64,000 nucleotides of DNA from Salinibacterium sp. M195 (GCF_019443965.1 NZ_CP040814.1:1674001-1738000), one strand, 5' to 3'. Shown: positions 51,564-60,907, numbered from the stretch's first letter. Notes: a model not told the origin generated them from the sequence alone. Made by a program: numbers and translations.

Positions 51564-52814
51564 GTGCCAGGTGCTTTGCCCATTGCCGATCCTGCCCCTC
51601 TCGATGGAGCGCTGCCGGACAGCGCCGCTGCGGGCTCGGAGACTCGACCGTGGAGCGTGTATATCCACGTTCCGTTCTGCCGGGTGCGGTGCGGTTATTG
51701 CGACTTCAACACGTACACCAGTGAGGAGCTGCGCGGCGCTAAGCGGTCTGACTACGCAACGGAAGCTATCGCCGAAATGGCGCAGGCATCCACGGTTCTG
51801 ACTCAGGCAGGGGTCGCTCCTCGCCAAGCATCGACGATCTTTTTCGGTGGCGGCACTCCAACGCTGTTGCCGGTAACCGACCTCACGCGCATGCTTGCTG
51901 CTGCGCGCGACACCTGGGGCTTTACCTCGGATGTCGAGGTAACGACCGAAGCAAACCCTGACTCTGTAGACCGCGAGTATTTGCTTGCGCTCAAGGAAGC
52001 TGGCTTCACGCGCGTGTCCTTCGGAATGCAGTCGGCCGTTCCGCACGTGCTCGCGACGCTTGAGCGCACTCACGATCCTGAACGCGTTCCCTCGGTAGTG
52101 ACGTGGGCCCGCGAGGTGGGGCTCGATGTGAGCCTCGACCTGATCTATGGCACTCCGGGGGAGAGCCTGGAAGATTGGGAACGTTCGTTAGATCACGCTA
52201 TCGCTCAGAATCCCGATCACATTTCTGCCTACGCGCTCATTATCGAGACGGGCACGAAGCTTGCGGCGCAAATCCGTCGCGGGGTCGTTGCTGCGGTCGA
52301 CGACGATCTGCAGGCCGACATGTATGAGTTGGCAGAGCAGAAGCTCAGTGCTGCAAGCTACGAGTGGTACGAGGTCAGCAACTGGGGCAAATCGAGTACT
52401 GACCCTGACGTTAGTAACACCAGTCGCCACAATTTGGGCTACTGGTTGGGAAACGACTGGTGGGGTATCGGCCCCGGAGCGCACAGCCACGTTGGTGGAG
52501 TTCGCTGGTGGAACGTCAAGCATCCCGCTGCCTATGCCGACCGCATTGCGGCCGGACACTCACCGGGAGCTGGCCGAGAGACGCTTGCAGACTCCAGCAA
52601 ATATTTGGAGCACGTCTTACTGCGCACCCGAGTGCGAAACGGGCTTCTCATCAACACTCTCGATGCTGATGGACGCAAGGCGGTCGCCGGGCTCATTGCT
52701 GAAGAACTTGTAGAGGCGCGAGCCGCACTGAGCGGAACGATCGAGCTCACACTAAAGGGGCGCCTGCTCGCGGATGCCGTGGTGCGGCGCCTGCTCGCTG
52801 ACGCCCCTATTTAG
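51564..52814 (+). CDS. hemW: Radical SAM heme chaperone HemW-like protein
   Basis: A 416-residue radical-SAM protein: iron-sulfur motif PFCRVRCGYCDF (CxxxCxxC), FGGGTPTLLP, VTTEANPDSVD, RVSFGMQS and LDLIYGTPGESLEDW, then the HemN C-terminal domain with WWGIGPGAHSHVGGVRWWN. HemW inserts heme into target proteins rather than oxidising coproporphyrinogen; its extra first-cysteine HemN features are absent. I chose GTG 51564 (AGGGG eight bases upstream); ATG 51480 would add 28 atypical residues. Confidence 0.93.
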   Translation: MPGALPIADPAPLDGALPDSAAAGSETRPWSVYIHVPFCRVRCGYCDFNTYTSEELRGAKRSDYATEAIAEMAQASTVLTQAGVAPRQASTIFFGGGTPTLLPVTDLTRMLAAARDTWGFTSDVEVTTEANPDSVDREYLLALKEAGFTRVSFGMQSAVPHVLATLERTHDPERVPSVVTWAREVGLDVSLDLIYGTPGESLEDWERSLDHAIAQNPDHISAYALIIETGTKLAAQIRRGVVAAVDDDLQADMYELAEQKLSAASYEWYEVSNWGKSSTDPDVSNTSRHNLGYWLGNDWWGIGPGAHSHVGGVRWWNVKHPAAYADRIAAGHSPGAGRETLADSSKYLEHVLLRTRVRNGLLINTLDADGRKAVAGLIAEELVEARAALSGTIELTLKGRLLADAVVRRLLADAPI

Positions 52815-52829
52815 AGCGCGAACGTCGAG

Positions 52830-53204
52830 TTATTTAATGAACTCGATGGTCACCGGGTACTGGTACGCCTGACCGTTATTGGCGGCGACGGCCGCAATGA
52901 TGCTGAAAATAAGTACTGCGATGCTGGCGGCAATTACAATCAGGTAGCCGATGACGACGATGCTGAGCACAGCGCCGACCGCATAGGCAATCGTCATCGT
53001 GATCTGGAAGTTCAACGCCGTGCGGGAGTGTGCTCGCACAAACGGTCCACGATCCTTGAGCACTAGGTAGCCGATCAGTGACGGCAGGAACCAGAAGAAG
53101 ATACCTCCGACATGAATCAGCGTCGCCCAGAGCTTCTCGTCACTCGGACTCATCGGTTGGATCGTTGCGTACGGGGAAGCGGGAGGAGGTGTGGAATCTG
53201 ACAT
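52830..53204 (-). CDS. DUF4870 membrane protein, copy 1
   Basis: A 124-residue protein: acidic/Pro N-terminus, then KLWATLIHVGGIFFWFLPSL with three or four hydrophobic segments, the DUF4870/Tic20-like pattern (GGxxxxxPxLxxyLxxKdrgpFVraH, ALNFQIT). Function unknown. ATG 53204 has GGAG close upstream. A paralogue lies 108 bases upstream (53312-53710) but a strong terminator stands between them, so the two are separately transcribed. Confidence 0.8.
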   Translation of the reverse strand: MSDSTPPPASPYATIQPMSPSDEKLWATLIHVGGIFFWFLPSLIGYLVLKDRGPFVRAHSRTALNFQITMTIAYAVGAVLSIVVIGYLIVIAASIAVLIFSIIAAVAANNGQAYQYPVTIEFIK

Positions 53205-53229
53205 GACTCCATTAAACCCTGACTCGGAC

Positions 53230-53266
53230 AAAAAAGTAGTCCCGTGAGCCGAAGCTCACGGGACTA
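53230..53266 (-). terminator. Intrinsic terminator between the DUF4870 genes (minus strand)
   Basis: A 13-bp perfect stem (TAGTCCCGTGAGC with GCTCACGGGACTA) and tetraloop, followed on the minus strand by CTTTTTT. It ends the upstream copy at 53312-53710. Confidence 0.93.
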
Positions 53267-53311
53267 TGCCCTACGGACTAGCCGTTGGGGCGAATTACTC
53301 GATGAGAGTTA

Positions 53312-53710
53312 TTACTTGATGAGGCGAAGGGCGAAGGGGTAGCGGTAGTGCTCGCCGTCCTTTGCCTTCGTGAATCCAATGATGGAGAAGATGAGTCCAA
53401 CGGCCCAGATTGCGAAGCTCAAGAGCGTCTGAACGATGGCGAAGAGCCCCAGCGTCACCACGGTAAGAATGGAGCCGATGATGAACAAGGCGACTTGCGC
53501 GATCGCCAACGTGATCTGGAAGTTCAGCGCCTCTTTCGCTTCGGTGTTGGTGAAAGCTCCGCGGGCCTTGAAGACCAACCAAATGATGAGTGCTGGTGGG
53601 AAGCTAATGATGCCGCCGAGGTGGGCGAAAGACGCCCACTGCTTGTCTTCGGCTTCTGTGAGAGGAGCGGCGGGCTGAGGGGCGGCTGGCTGGGGGGTTG
53701 CGTCAGTCAT
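53312..53710 (-). CDS. DUF4870 membrane protein, copy 2
   Basis: A 132-residue paralogue of the gene at 52830-53204. It starts with a Pro/Ala-Gln rich linker (residues 1-24), then KQWASFAHLGGIISFPPALI, AFTNTEAKEALNFQITLAIA and further hydrophobic helices, and ends on HYRYPFALRLIK, parallel to QYPVTIEFIK of the sister. Function unknown. ATG 53710 with GAAAGG nine bases upstream. Confidence 0.8.
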   Translation of the reverse strand: MTDATPQPAAPQPAAPLTEAEDKQWASFAHLGGIISFPPALIIWLVFKARGAFTNTEAKEALNFQITLAIAQVALFIIGSILTVVTLGLFAIVQTLLSFAIWAVGLIFSIIGFTKAKDGEHYRYPFALRLIK

Positions 53711-53868
53711 GTGTTCGTGCCTTTCAGGTGAACGAGGGAACTTCCCGGGTTTCATCGGAGTGCTCGGTGTAACACCTGAGCATTTCCACAATTAGGTAGC
53801 GCTCAAGTACACAGACACGCTAGCGCTATGACTCGCGCGGTGCAACGGGTATGTCCCGGTGTGTCGAG

Positions 53869-53874
53869 TAAGAT
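53869..53874 (+). promoter_or_regulatory. -10 hexamer TAAGAT of the hrcA-dnaJ operon
   Basis: TAAGAT overlaps the first base of the CIRCE-like operator, so a bound HrcA would block it. Here there is a leader with a real ribosome binding site. Confidence 0.5.
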
Positions 53875-53900
53875 TGGCAGTCGTACGGATTGAGTGCCAA
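53874..53900. promoter_or_regulatory. CIRCE-like operator
   Basis: TTGGCAGTC-N9-GAGTGCCAA matches the CIRCE consensus TTAGCACTC-N9-GAGTGCTAA with exact 9-base spacing and three base differences in the arms. It lies 21 bases before hrcA, implying autoregulation by HrcA. Confidence 0.75.
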
Positions 53901-53921
53901 TCAGGAAAGGTGGGTGGTGGC

Positions 53922-54944
53922 ATGGTTTCCGCCCGCGGACTTGACGTGCTTCGAGTCATCGTGCAGGACTACGTTGCTACGCGCGAGCCTGTCGGATCCA
54001 AGTCAATTGTTGAGCGACACTCCTTCGGAGTGTCAGCAGCAACGATTCGCAACGACATGGTTTTGCTCGAAGACGAAGAGCTCATCGCCGCGCCTCACAC
54101 CTCGTCTGGTCGTGTACCGACCGATAAGGGCTACCGCATGTTCGTCGATCAGCTCGCCGATTCGCGCCCACTATCGAGCGCTCAGCGGCAAGCGATCGAG
54201 TCGTTTCTCGGTCAAGCTGATGACTTGGATGACGTGCTTGCGCGCACCGTGCGCATGCTGTCCCAGCTAACGAATAGTGTCGCTCTCGTGCAGTACCCTT
54301 CCCTTGCTACCGCTCGCGTGCGTCACATTGAGTTGGTGCCGCTGAGCCCCGTACGCATCATGACGGTATTCATCACCGATTCTGGCCGCGTCGAGCAACG
54401 ACTTATCGATGTTTCAGAGCCTCTAGATGAAATTTTCCTGGGGGAGATGCGCGCCAAGCTGAACTCTGCGCTGAGTGGGCAGTCGCTGCCTGATGCAGCG
54501 GTAACGCTCGCCACTTTTGCGGAGATTTTCGCGGTCGAGCGTCAGGCGGTCGTCAGCCAAGTGGCATCAAGCCTGGTGGAACAAGTGTTTGCTAATCGTC
54601 ATGACAAACTGGTTTTGGCGGGTACAGCAAACCTTGCGCGCACCGAGCAAGACTTCTCGGGCAGCATTTATCCCGTGCTTGAGGCAATAGAAGAGCAGGT
54701 TACGTTGTTGCGTCTCTTTGGAGAGATGGAAGTAACCAGTGGATCTGTTTCCACTCGCATTGGCAGAGAAAATGCAGAATTTGGACTTGAGGAGACATCT
54801 GTCGTAACTGGCGGATACTCCTCCTCGGGTGGTGGCATTGCACGCTTGGGCGTTTTGGGCCCAACACGCATGGACTACTCGAACAACATGGCAGCAGTTC
54901 GCGCGGTTGCGCGATACCTGTCGCGACTTTTGGAAGAAAATTGA
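53922..54944 (+). CDS. hrcA: Heat-inducible transcription repressor HrcA
   Basis: A 340-residue repressor. The N-terminal winged helix shows LDVLRVIVQDYVATREPVGS, SFGVSAATIRNDMVLLEDEEL then the characteristic PHTSSGRVPTDKGYRMFVDQ. The C-terminal part forms the dimer domain, with a glycine-rich loop (YSSSGGGIARLGVLGPTRMD) near the end. It represses heat-shock genes at CIRCE sites, and one such site precedes it. ATG 53922 follows AAGGTGG. It is followed 23 bases later by dnaJ. Confidence 0.95.
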   Translation: MVSARGLDVLRVIVQDYVATREPVGSKSIVERHSFGVSAATIRNDMVLLEDEELIAAPHTSSGRVPTDKGYRMFVDQLADSRPLSSAQRQAIESFLGQADDLDDVLARTVRMLSQLTNSVALVQYPSLATARVRHIELVPLSPVRIMTVFITDSGRVEQRLIDVSEPLDEIFLGEMRAKLNSALSGQSLPDAAVTLATFAEIFAVERQAVVSQVASSLVEQVFANRHDKLVLAGTANLARTEQDFSGSIYPVLEAIEEQVTLLRLFGEMEVTSGSVSTRIGRENAEFGLEETSVVTGGYSSSGGGIARLGVLGPTRMDYSNNMAAVRAVARYLSRLLEEN

Positions 54945-54967
54945 GCTCGTAAGGAGCAATCGGAACT

Positions 54968-56068
54968 TTGGCAGATCATTACGAAGCACTCGGTGTTGCA
55001 CGCGAGGCTACGCCCGAAGAAATCAAGAAGGCGTACCGCAAGTTGGCGCGCGAGTTGCACCCTGACGTCAACCCCAGCACGGATGCCTCCGAACGATTCA
55101 AGGGCGTAACTCACGCCTATGACGTACTGAGCGATCCGCAGCAGCGCCAGCAGTACGACATGGGTGGCAGTGGTGCTGGCGGATTCGGCGGAGCCAACTT
55201 CGGCTTCGGCGACATCTTTGAGACGTTCTTTGGCGGCGGTGGTGGCCAAACCGCTGGCCCTCGTTCACGACGTGAGCGGGGTCAAGATGCCCTCCTTCGC
55301 GTTGAGGTAAGCCTGAAAGACACGATGTTCGGCGTGACCCGCGATATCGAGGTCAACACTGCCGAGCTCTGCGAAACGTGTGAAGGAAGCTGTTCCGCAC
55401 CGGGTTCCTCGCCCGTTCGTTGCGATATCTGCCAGGGCAGCGGCCAGATCCAGCGTCAAGTTCGCAGCCTCTTGGGCAACGTCATGACGTCGAGCCCGTG
55501 CGGCACGTGCCGCGGCTACGGCAACATCATTGTGAACCCCTGCGCCACTTGTGCCGGTCAAGGCCGGGTTCGTGCTCAGCGCACCATCTCAGTTGACATT
55601 CCCGCAGGAGTCGAAACAGGGTTGCGTTTGCAGATGCCTGGTCAGGGTGAGGTCGGCCCAGCAGGCGGACCGCACGGTGATCTGTTCTTGGAGATGAAGG
55701 TGCGTCACCATGACGTCTTCAGCCGCTCCGACGACGATTTGCTCGCAACCGTCGAGGTCCAGATGCTCGACGCAATTCTGGGAACTACCGTCACGCTCGA
55801 CGGTTTGGACGACAAAGTCGAAGTGCACATCAGGCCAGGCACCCAGAGTGGCGAGGTTCTCACGGTGAAGGATCGGGGAATTACGGCTCTGCGCGGTGGC
55901 GGTCGCGGTGACTTGAAGTTGGGCATCCAAGTGGTCACGCCCACCAAGTTGAGCGGTGCCGAGCAGACCTTGATTAAGCAACTTGCTGCTGTTCGTAAGC
56001 ACAAGGCACCCGAATTTTCCGAGTTCCAGCAGGGACTCTTCGCGAAGCTTCGCGACCGGTTCCTGTAG
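54968..56068 (+). CDS. dnaJ: Chaperone DnaJ
   Basis: A 366-residue Hsp40 co-chaperone: J domain with HPD in RELHPDVNP, a Gly/Phe-rich region ([19 protein letters not shown]), four zinc modules ([32 protein letters not shown]) and the C-terminal substrate domain. The first module has Cys in place of the last Gly, as is common in the hrcA-linked actinobacterial DnaJ2 copy. Start is TTG 54968, with AAGGAG 11 bases upstream. It stimulates DnaK. Confidence 0.96.
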   Translation: MADHYEALGVAREATPEEIKKAYRKLARELHPDVNPSTDASERFKGVTHAYDVLSDPQQRQQYDMGGSGAGGFGGANFGFGDIFETFFGGGGGQTAGPRSRRERGQDALLRVEVSLKDTMFGVTRDIEVNTAELCETCEGSCSAPGSSPVRCDICQGSGQIQRQVRSLLGNVMTSSPCGTCRGYGNIIVNPCATCAGQGRVRAQRTISVDIPAGVETGLRLQMPGQGEVGPAGGPHGDLFLEMKVRHHDVFSRSDDDLLATVEVQMLDAILGTTVTLDGLDDKVEVHIRPGTQSGEVLTVKDRGITALRGGGRGDLKLGIQVVTPTKLSGAEQTLIKQLAAVRKHKAPEFSEFQQGLFAKLRDRFL

Positions 56069-56077
56069 GCGACCACG

Positions 56078-56809
56078 GTGGCTCACCTCTATATCGATGA
56101 AGAGCTCGACGACGCGAAGGTCGGCGACACCGTTTCGCTGACCAAAACGGAGGCGCGACACGCAGTAACGGTGTCGCGGCTCACCGTTGGCGAAACGATC
56201 GCGATTAGTAACGGTGCTGGGCTGACAGTTTCTGGGCCGATTACCGTGGCTGAACACACCGAGCTCAGCATCGAAGTCATCGAGGCACTGCGCACGCCTC
56301 GCAGTACGCCGGCGGTGTTCCTCGCCCAAGCATTGGCCAAGGCCGATCGTGACGAGCTTGCGGTGCAAGTAGCAACAGAGCTCGGAATTGATGGAGTGAT
56401 TCCGTGGTCGGCAGCGCGCAGTATTTCGCGCTGGCAAGGCCCCAAAGTGGCCAAGGGGCGCGACCGATGGGCCGCCATCGTGCGCGAAGCGAGCAAACAG
56501 TCGCTGCGCACGTGGTTACCCGATGTGCTTGACCTTGTCACGACGAAACAGTTAGCAGCTTTCGCATCCAGCACCCGGATGCTCATCCTCGAGCCCAGCG
56601 CCACAGAAACGCTTGCCGACCTTGACGTCGATGATCGCGACATCGTGCTCGTCGTGGGGCCAGAGGGCGGAGTCGCGGATCACGAGCTCGAACTGTTGAC
56701 GGCGGCCGGAGCATCCACTGTTCGGCTCGGCAACGAAGTATTGCGCACCTCAACAGCGGGCCCGGCTGCACTTGCCGTGTTGAACGTCAAACTTGGTCGC
56801 TGGGGTTAG
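56078..56809 (+). CDS. rsmE: 16S rRNA (uracil1498-N3)-methyltransferase
   Basis: A 243-residue SPOUT methyltransferase: N-terminal PUA-like domain ending in VIEALRTPRSTPAVFLAQAL, then the knot region with ATELGIDGVIPWSAARS, REASKQSLRTWLP and VVGPEGGVADHELELL. The final LGNEVLRTSTAGPAAL binds S-adenosylmethionine. It methylates U1498 of 16S rRNA. GTG 56078; it sits in the usual dnaJ-rsmE-HIT-phoH order. Confidence 0.96.
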   Translation: MAHLYIDEELDDAKVGDTVSLTKTEARHAVTVSRLTVGETIAISNGAGLTVSGPITVAEHTELSIEVIEALRTPRSTPAVFLAQALAKADRDELAVQVATELGIDGVIPWSAARSISRWQGPKVAKGRDRWAAIVREASKQSLRTWLPDVLDLVTTKQLAAFASSTRMLILEPSATETLADLDVDDRDIVLVVGPEGGVADHELELLTAAGASTVRLGNEVLRTSTAGPAALAVLNVKLGRWG

Positions 56810-56814
56810 AGGTT

Positions 56815-56820
56815 TAGGCT
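56815..56820 (+). promoter_or_regulatory. -10 hexamer TAGGCT for the HIT gene
   Basis: TAGGCT is 6 bases before ATG 56827, a candidate internal promoter of the rsmE-era group. Confidence 0.5.
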
Positions 56821-56826
56821 AGAGCC

Positions 56827-57177
56827 ATGTCTGATTCCCCTTCGATCTTCACCAAGATCATCGCTCGCGAGATTCCCGCGGATATTGTCTTCGAGTCAGA
56901 TTCCGTAATCGCCTTCCGCGATATCGCGCCTCAGGCACCCGTTCACCTGCTTGTGGTTCCCAAAACCGAAGAGTTTGCGAACGTCGCAGAACTCGCAGTA
57001 GGCAACCCCTCGCTCCTAGCCGAGCTGGTCGCGGTTGCACAACAGCTCGCCATGGAACACACCGGTGGGCAGTTCCGATTGATCTTCAATACCGGCGAAA
57101 ATGCTGGACAAACCGTGTTCCACGTTCACGCTCATGTGCTCGGTGGAAACCTCGAGGAAGGCACCCTTGGTCACTAG
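56827..57177 (+). CDS. HIT-family nucleotide hydrolase/transferase
   Basis: A 116-residue histidine-triad protein with IFTKIIAREIPADIVFES at the start and the catalytic triad QTVFHVHAHVLGG (HxHxH) near the end. HIT proteins cleave AMP-linked substrates (AMP-amide, dinucleotide polyphosphates). Its 3' end overlaps phoH by 11 bases in a different frame, and rsmE lies 17 bases upstream, the standard order. Confidence 0.95.
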   Translation: MSDSPSIFTKIIAREIPADIVFESDSVIAFRDIAPQAPVHLLVVPKTEEFANVAELAVGNPSLLAELVAVAQQLAMEHTGGQFRLIFNTGENAGQTVFHVHAHVLGGNLEEGTLGH

Positions 57178-58231
57178 TGACTCTGAGTCCGCACGCAGTG
57201 TAAAGACCGATCCCGACGAGCTCGAGAGCGTAGCCATCGAAGTGGATGGCGTAGCTATGGTGCGGCTGTTAGGCCCACAAGACCGATTGCTTCGGGTCGT
57301 GGAAAGCAAGTTTCCGGATGTCGAAATCCACGTTCGCGGAAACGAAATCACTTTGACCGGTGACACAGAATCCGTCGCCGCTGCCGAAGATCTCGTCGAC
57401 GAACTCATCGCGATGGTGCGTGATGGTCATGACCTCGGTACTCACGACGTCGAATCATCAGCGAGCATTCTGCGCCAGAATCAAGGCAGCCCGAACACAC
57501 TTCTTGGTCAGACAATCCTCACTGCCCGTGGCAAAGCGATTCGCCCCAAGACGTTAGGTCAGTCGCAATACGTCGAAGCAATGGACAACAACACCATTGT
57601 TTTCGGCATTGGGCCGGCAGGAACAGGCAAAACCTATTTGGCGATGGCCAAGGCCGTGCAGGCGTTACAGCGCAAAGAAGTTGACCGCATTATTCTCAGC
57701 CGACCCGCGATTGAGGCGGGGGAGCGCCTGGGCTTCCTTCCCGGTTCGCTGACCGACAAGATCGACCCGTACCTTCGACCGTTGTACGACGCACTCAACG
57801 ACATGATGGACCCAGAATTGGTGCCCAAGCTCTTGGCTGCGGGCACCGTTGAGGTCGCGCCTCTCGCGTATATGCGTGGCCGCACTCTCAATAAGTCCTT
57901 CGTTGTCCTCGACGAGGCGCAAAATACGACCCCGGAGCAAATGAAAATGTTCCTGACCCGGCTGGGATTCGACTCCAAGATGGTCATCACGGGCGACGTC
58001 ACGCAGGTCGACCTGCCCGAGGGGGCAAGCGGCCTGAAGCTCGTCTCGAACGTGCTGACAGACATCGACGACATCCACTTCGCCGAACTCACCAGTGCCG
58101 ACGTTGTGCGGCACACTCTCGTGGGCAAGATCGTTGATGCTTACACCACCTACGATGCTGAAAAGCAACTCGATGAGTACAACCGCAACAACCGACCGCG
58201 AGCTCGCAGCCGCAATCACGAGGGACGATAG
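57167..58231 (+). CDS. phoH: PhoH-family ATPase (PhoL)
   Basis: A 354-residue RNA-associated ATPase. An N-terminal KH-like half (VRLLGPQDRLLRVVESKFPD, VRGNEITLTGDTESVAAAED) precedes the ATPase with Walker A GPAGTGKTYLAMA, LSRPAIEAGERLGFLPGS, Walker B FVVLDEAQNT and MVITGDVTQVDLP. I chose TTG 57167 because GAGGAAGG lies 5 bases upstream of it, giving an 11-base overlap with the HIT gene. Usually linked to ybeY and era in rRNA maturation. Confidence 0.94.
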   Translation: MVTSDSESARSVKTDPDELESVAIEVDGVAMVRLLGPQDRLLRVVESKFPDVEIHVRGNEITLTGDTESVAAAEDLVDELIAMVRDGHDLGTHDVESSASILRQNQGSPNTLLGQTILTARGKAIRPKTLGQSQYVEAMDNNTIVFGIGPAGTGKTYLAMAKAVQALQRKEVDRIILSRPAIEAGERLGFLPGSLTDKIDPYLRPLYDALNDMMDPELVPKLLAAGTVEVAPLAYMRGRTLNKSFVVLDEAQNTTPEQMKMFLTRLGFDSKMVITGDVTQVDLPEGASGLKLVSNVLTDIDDIHFAELTSADVVRHTLVGKIVDAYTTYDAEKQLDEYNRNNRPRARSRNHEGR

Positions 58232-58232
58232 C

Positions 58233-58694
58233 GTGTCAATTGAAATCAACAACGAATCAGAGATTGACGTAGACGAGCACGCGTTTCAGCGACTGTGCAC
58301 CTTCGCGCTCGACCAGCTTCACGTTCACCCGGATGCCGAACTCGGCATAGTTTTCGTCGATGAAGCCGCAATGGAGCAACTCCATGTGCAGTGGATGGAC
58401 GAACCCGGCCCCACCGACGTGCTGAGCTTCCCCATGGACGAATTGCGCCCGGGAACTGAAGCTCACCAGACGCCGGCAGGGCTGCTCGGCGACATCGTGG
58501 TGTGCCCGCAAGTGGCGATTTCTCAAGCGGAGACCGCCGGACATCCGCCCCTCGAAGAAATGCTTCTGCTCACCACTCATGGACTCCTACACTTGCTCGG
58601 CTTCGATCATGCAGAACCCGACGAAGAAAAAGAGATGTTTAGCCTTCAGCGCGAGATCTTGTTGGGCTTTGCGCTTGCCGAACGAAGTAGGTAG
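58233..58694 (+). CDS. ybeY: rRNA maturation endoribonuclease YbeY
   Basis: A 153-residue metal-dependent RNase with LHVQWMDEPGPTDVLSFPMD and the zinc motif HGLLHLLGFDHAEPDEEKEM (HxxxHxxGxDH). It processes the 3' end of 16S rRNA. GTG 58233 has GAGGGA seven bases upstream, and lies one base after the phoH stop. The downstream CNNM gene starts 6 bases on. Confidence 0.96.
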   Translation: MSIEINNESEIDVDEHAFQRLCTFALDQLHVHPDAELGIVFVDEAAMEQLHVQWMDEPGPTDVLSFPMDELRPGTEAHQTPAGLLGDIVVCPQVAISQAETAGHPPLEEMLLLTTHGLLHLLGFDHAEPDEEKEMFSLQREILLGFALAERSR

Positions 58695-58700
58695 CCAGCC

Positions 58701-60011
58701 ATGCTGAATGGCATATTCATCGCCGTAGCGATTCTCTTGGTTTCGCTCGGCGGATTGCTGGCAGCGGCGGACGCGGCACTCACCGTGCTCAGTCGAAGCG
58801 ACCTCGTCGAACTCGCTGGTCGAAGTCGCGCGAAGAAAGCAATTCTGGCGATCGCCTCCGACTTGGGTGCTCACTTTAACGCGCTCAACTTCATGCGAAT
58901 TGTGCTCGAAACCACGGCCGCCGTTCTCGTGACGCTCGTGTTGGCCACCGTTTTTGAACAGTGGTGGTTTGCCCTCCTGTTCAGCGCTCTCATCATGACC
59001 GGTGCTTCGTTCGTTCTCGTCGGGTCAAGCCCGCGAAGCGTTGGACGTGCGCACTCCCGCAAGGTCATTCAGATTTCGGCACCGCTAGTGCGAGGCATCC
59101 GCGTAATTCTGGGGCCGATTGCGGATGCGCTCGTCGCCATCGGCAACCGGGTGACCCCTGGGCGCCCGCGCACGGCAACGTTCTCGAGCGAAGAACAACT
59201 GCTGAGCATGGTCGATGAAGCCACAGAACATGAAGTGCTGGATCAAGACGATCGCGACCTCATCCACTCGATCTTCGAGTTCAACAACACCGTGGTGCGG
59301 GAGGTCATGATTCCGCGCACCGACATGGTGACCGTTGACGCCGACGTCACGGCGAGTGCAGCGATGGGACTATTCCTGAGCCGCGGCGTCTCCCGAGTGC
59401 CGGTAATTGGTGAAGACATTGACCAAGTAATGGGCGTGCTATACCTGCGCGACATCGCCCGCGTGGTCTACGAACAGCCCATCGAGGCCGATAAGCTCAG
59501 CACCCGAGAGCTGGCTCGCCCCGCGTTGTTCGTGCCAGAGTCGCAGCGTGCCGACAGCCTGCTGCGTCAGATGCAACTCGAATCTAACCACCTCGCGATG
59601 GTCGTCGACGAATATGGCGGAATCGCAGGACTAGTCTCATTGGAAGATCTCATTGAAGAACTAGTCGGAGACATCTCTGACGAATACGACCGTGAGGTCG
59701 CGGAGTTCGAGGAACTCACGGATGGCATATTCCGCGTAAGTGCGCGGTTGCCGATCGACGAGCTGGGCGACCTCTTCGGCCTCGAGCTTGATGACGATGA
59801 AGTCGACTCTGTTGGTGGCCTCATCATGAAAACTTTGGGCCGGTTGCCTGAGAGCGGTGCGGTAGCGCACTACTCCGGGCTTGTGCTCACCGCAGAACGC
59901 ACCGAGGGGCGGCGCAAACGCATCAGTACGGTGCTCGTAGCCCGAGATCCCTCGTTCGATAATCAGCACGACTCAATCTCGAATGATCGAGAGAACGGTG
60001 AATCACAGTGA
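58701..60011 (+). CDS. CNNM/CorC (HlyC)-family membrane protein with CBS domains
   Basis: A 436-residue protein: N-terminal DUF21 domain with about four helices (FIAVAILLVSLGGLLAAADA, AALFSALIMTGASFVLVG region), then two CBS domains (VREVMIPRTDMVTVDADVTA; FLSRGVSRVPVIGEDIDQVM) and a C-terminal transporter-associated domain (FRVSARLPIDELGDLFGLEL). Proteins of this group are linked to Mg2+/Co2+ transport; the older name hemolysin is not evidence of haemolysis. The stop overlaps era (GTGA). Confidence 0.93.
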   Translation: MLNGIFIAVAILLVSLGGLLAAADAALTVLSRSDLVELAGRSRAKKAILAIASDLGAHFNALNFMRIVLETTAAVLVTLVLATVFEQWWFALLFSALIMTGASFVLVGSSPRSVGRAHSRKVIQISAPLVRGIRVILGPIADALVAIGNRVTPGRPRTATFSSEEQLLSMVDEATEHEVLDQDDRDLIHSIFEFNNTVVREVMIPRTDMVTVDADVTASAAMGLFLSRGVSRVPVIGEDIDQVMGVLYLRDIARVVYEQPIEADKLSTRELARPALFVPESQRADSLLRQMQLESNHLAMVVDEYGGIAGLVSLEDLIEELVGDISDEYDREVAEFEELTDGIFRVSARLPIDELGDLFGLELDDDEVDSVGGLIMKTLGRLPESGAVAHYSGLVLTAERTEGRRKRISTVLVARDPSFDNQHDSISNDRENGESQ

Positions 60012-60907
60012 CCGACGCCAGTGAGTTCAGAGCAGGATTCGTGACCTTTGTTGGTCGCCCCAACGTCGGAAAGTCGACGCTAACCAACGCGCTTGTTGGC
60101 GAGAAAGTCGCCATCACTTCGTCGAAGCCCCAAACGACGCGGCGAGCCATCCGCGGGCTCGTTCATCGCAAAGATGGCCAGCTGATCATTGTTGACACCC
60201 CCGGAATGCACCGCCCGCGCACGCTACTGGGCGAGCGCCTCAACTCGATCGTCAAAGACACTCTTGGTGAAGTCGACGTGATCGGCCTCTGCATTCCTGC
60301 CAACGAAAAAATTGGTCCTGGTGACCGCTACATCAACGAGCAGCTTGACTCGTTTCCCCGCGCGAAGAAGGTGGCGATCGTCACCAAGATTGACGCGTCA
60401 TCGCGTCCCGGTGTCGCTGAGCAACTTCGTGCCGTCAGCGAACTGCGCGACTGGGATGAAATCATCCCGATCTCGTCATTTGACAGCATCCAGCTCGATA
60501 TCTTGTCTACCGAGCTCGTGAAACTCATGCCTGTCTCGAAGGCGCTGTACCCGGATGACGCGGTCACTGATGAGTCGACAGAGTCACGGGTTGCCGAACT
60601 CATCCGCGAAGCAGCGCTCGAGGGCGTCATGGACGAACTCCCGCATTCCATCGCCGTCACTATCGACGACATGATTCAGCGCGATGACAAAGATCTTCTC
60701 GAAGTCTTTGCCAATATCTTTGTCGAGCGCGACAGCCAAAAGGGAATCATCATCGGCAAGGGCGGCGAACGACTGCAAGATGTTGGGGCGCGTGCTCGCA
60801 AAGAAATCGAGAAGCTCGTCGGTAAGCAGATCTACCTGTCGTTGCGGGTAAAAGTAGCCAAGGAATGGCAACGCGACTCTAAACAGCTCGGTCGGCTCGG
60901 TTTTTAG
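60008..60907 (+). CDS. era: GTPase Era
   Basis: A 299-residue ribosome-assembly GTPase. G1 is GRPNVGKST, G2/switch SKPQTTRRAI, G3 DTPGMH and G4 TKID. The C-terminal KH domain has GIIIGKGGERLQDVGARARK, which binds the 3' end of 16S rRNA. The GTG start is within the overlap with the CNNM gene. Last gene of the conserved block. Confidence 0.98.
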   Translation: MTDASEFRAGFVTFVGRPNVGKSTLTNALVGEKVAITSSKPQTTRRAIRGLVHRKDGQLIIVDTPGMHRPRTLLGERLNSIVKDTLGEVDVIGLCIPANEKIGPGDRYINEQLDSFPRAKKVAIVTKIDASSRPGVAEQLRAVSELRDWDEIIPISSFDSIQLDILSTELVKLMPVSKALYPDDAVTDESTESRVAELIREAALEGVMDELPHSIAVTIDDMIQRDDKDLLEVFANIFVERDSQKGIIIGKGGERLQDVGARARKEIEKLVGKQIYLSLRVKVAKEWQRDSKQLGRLGF

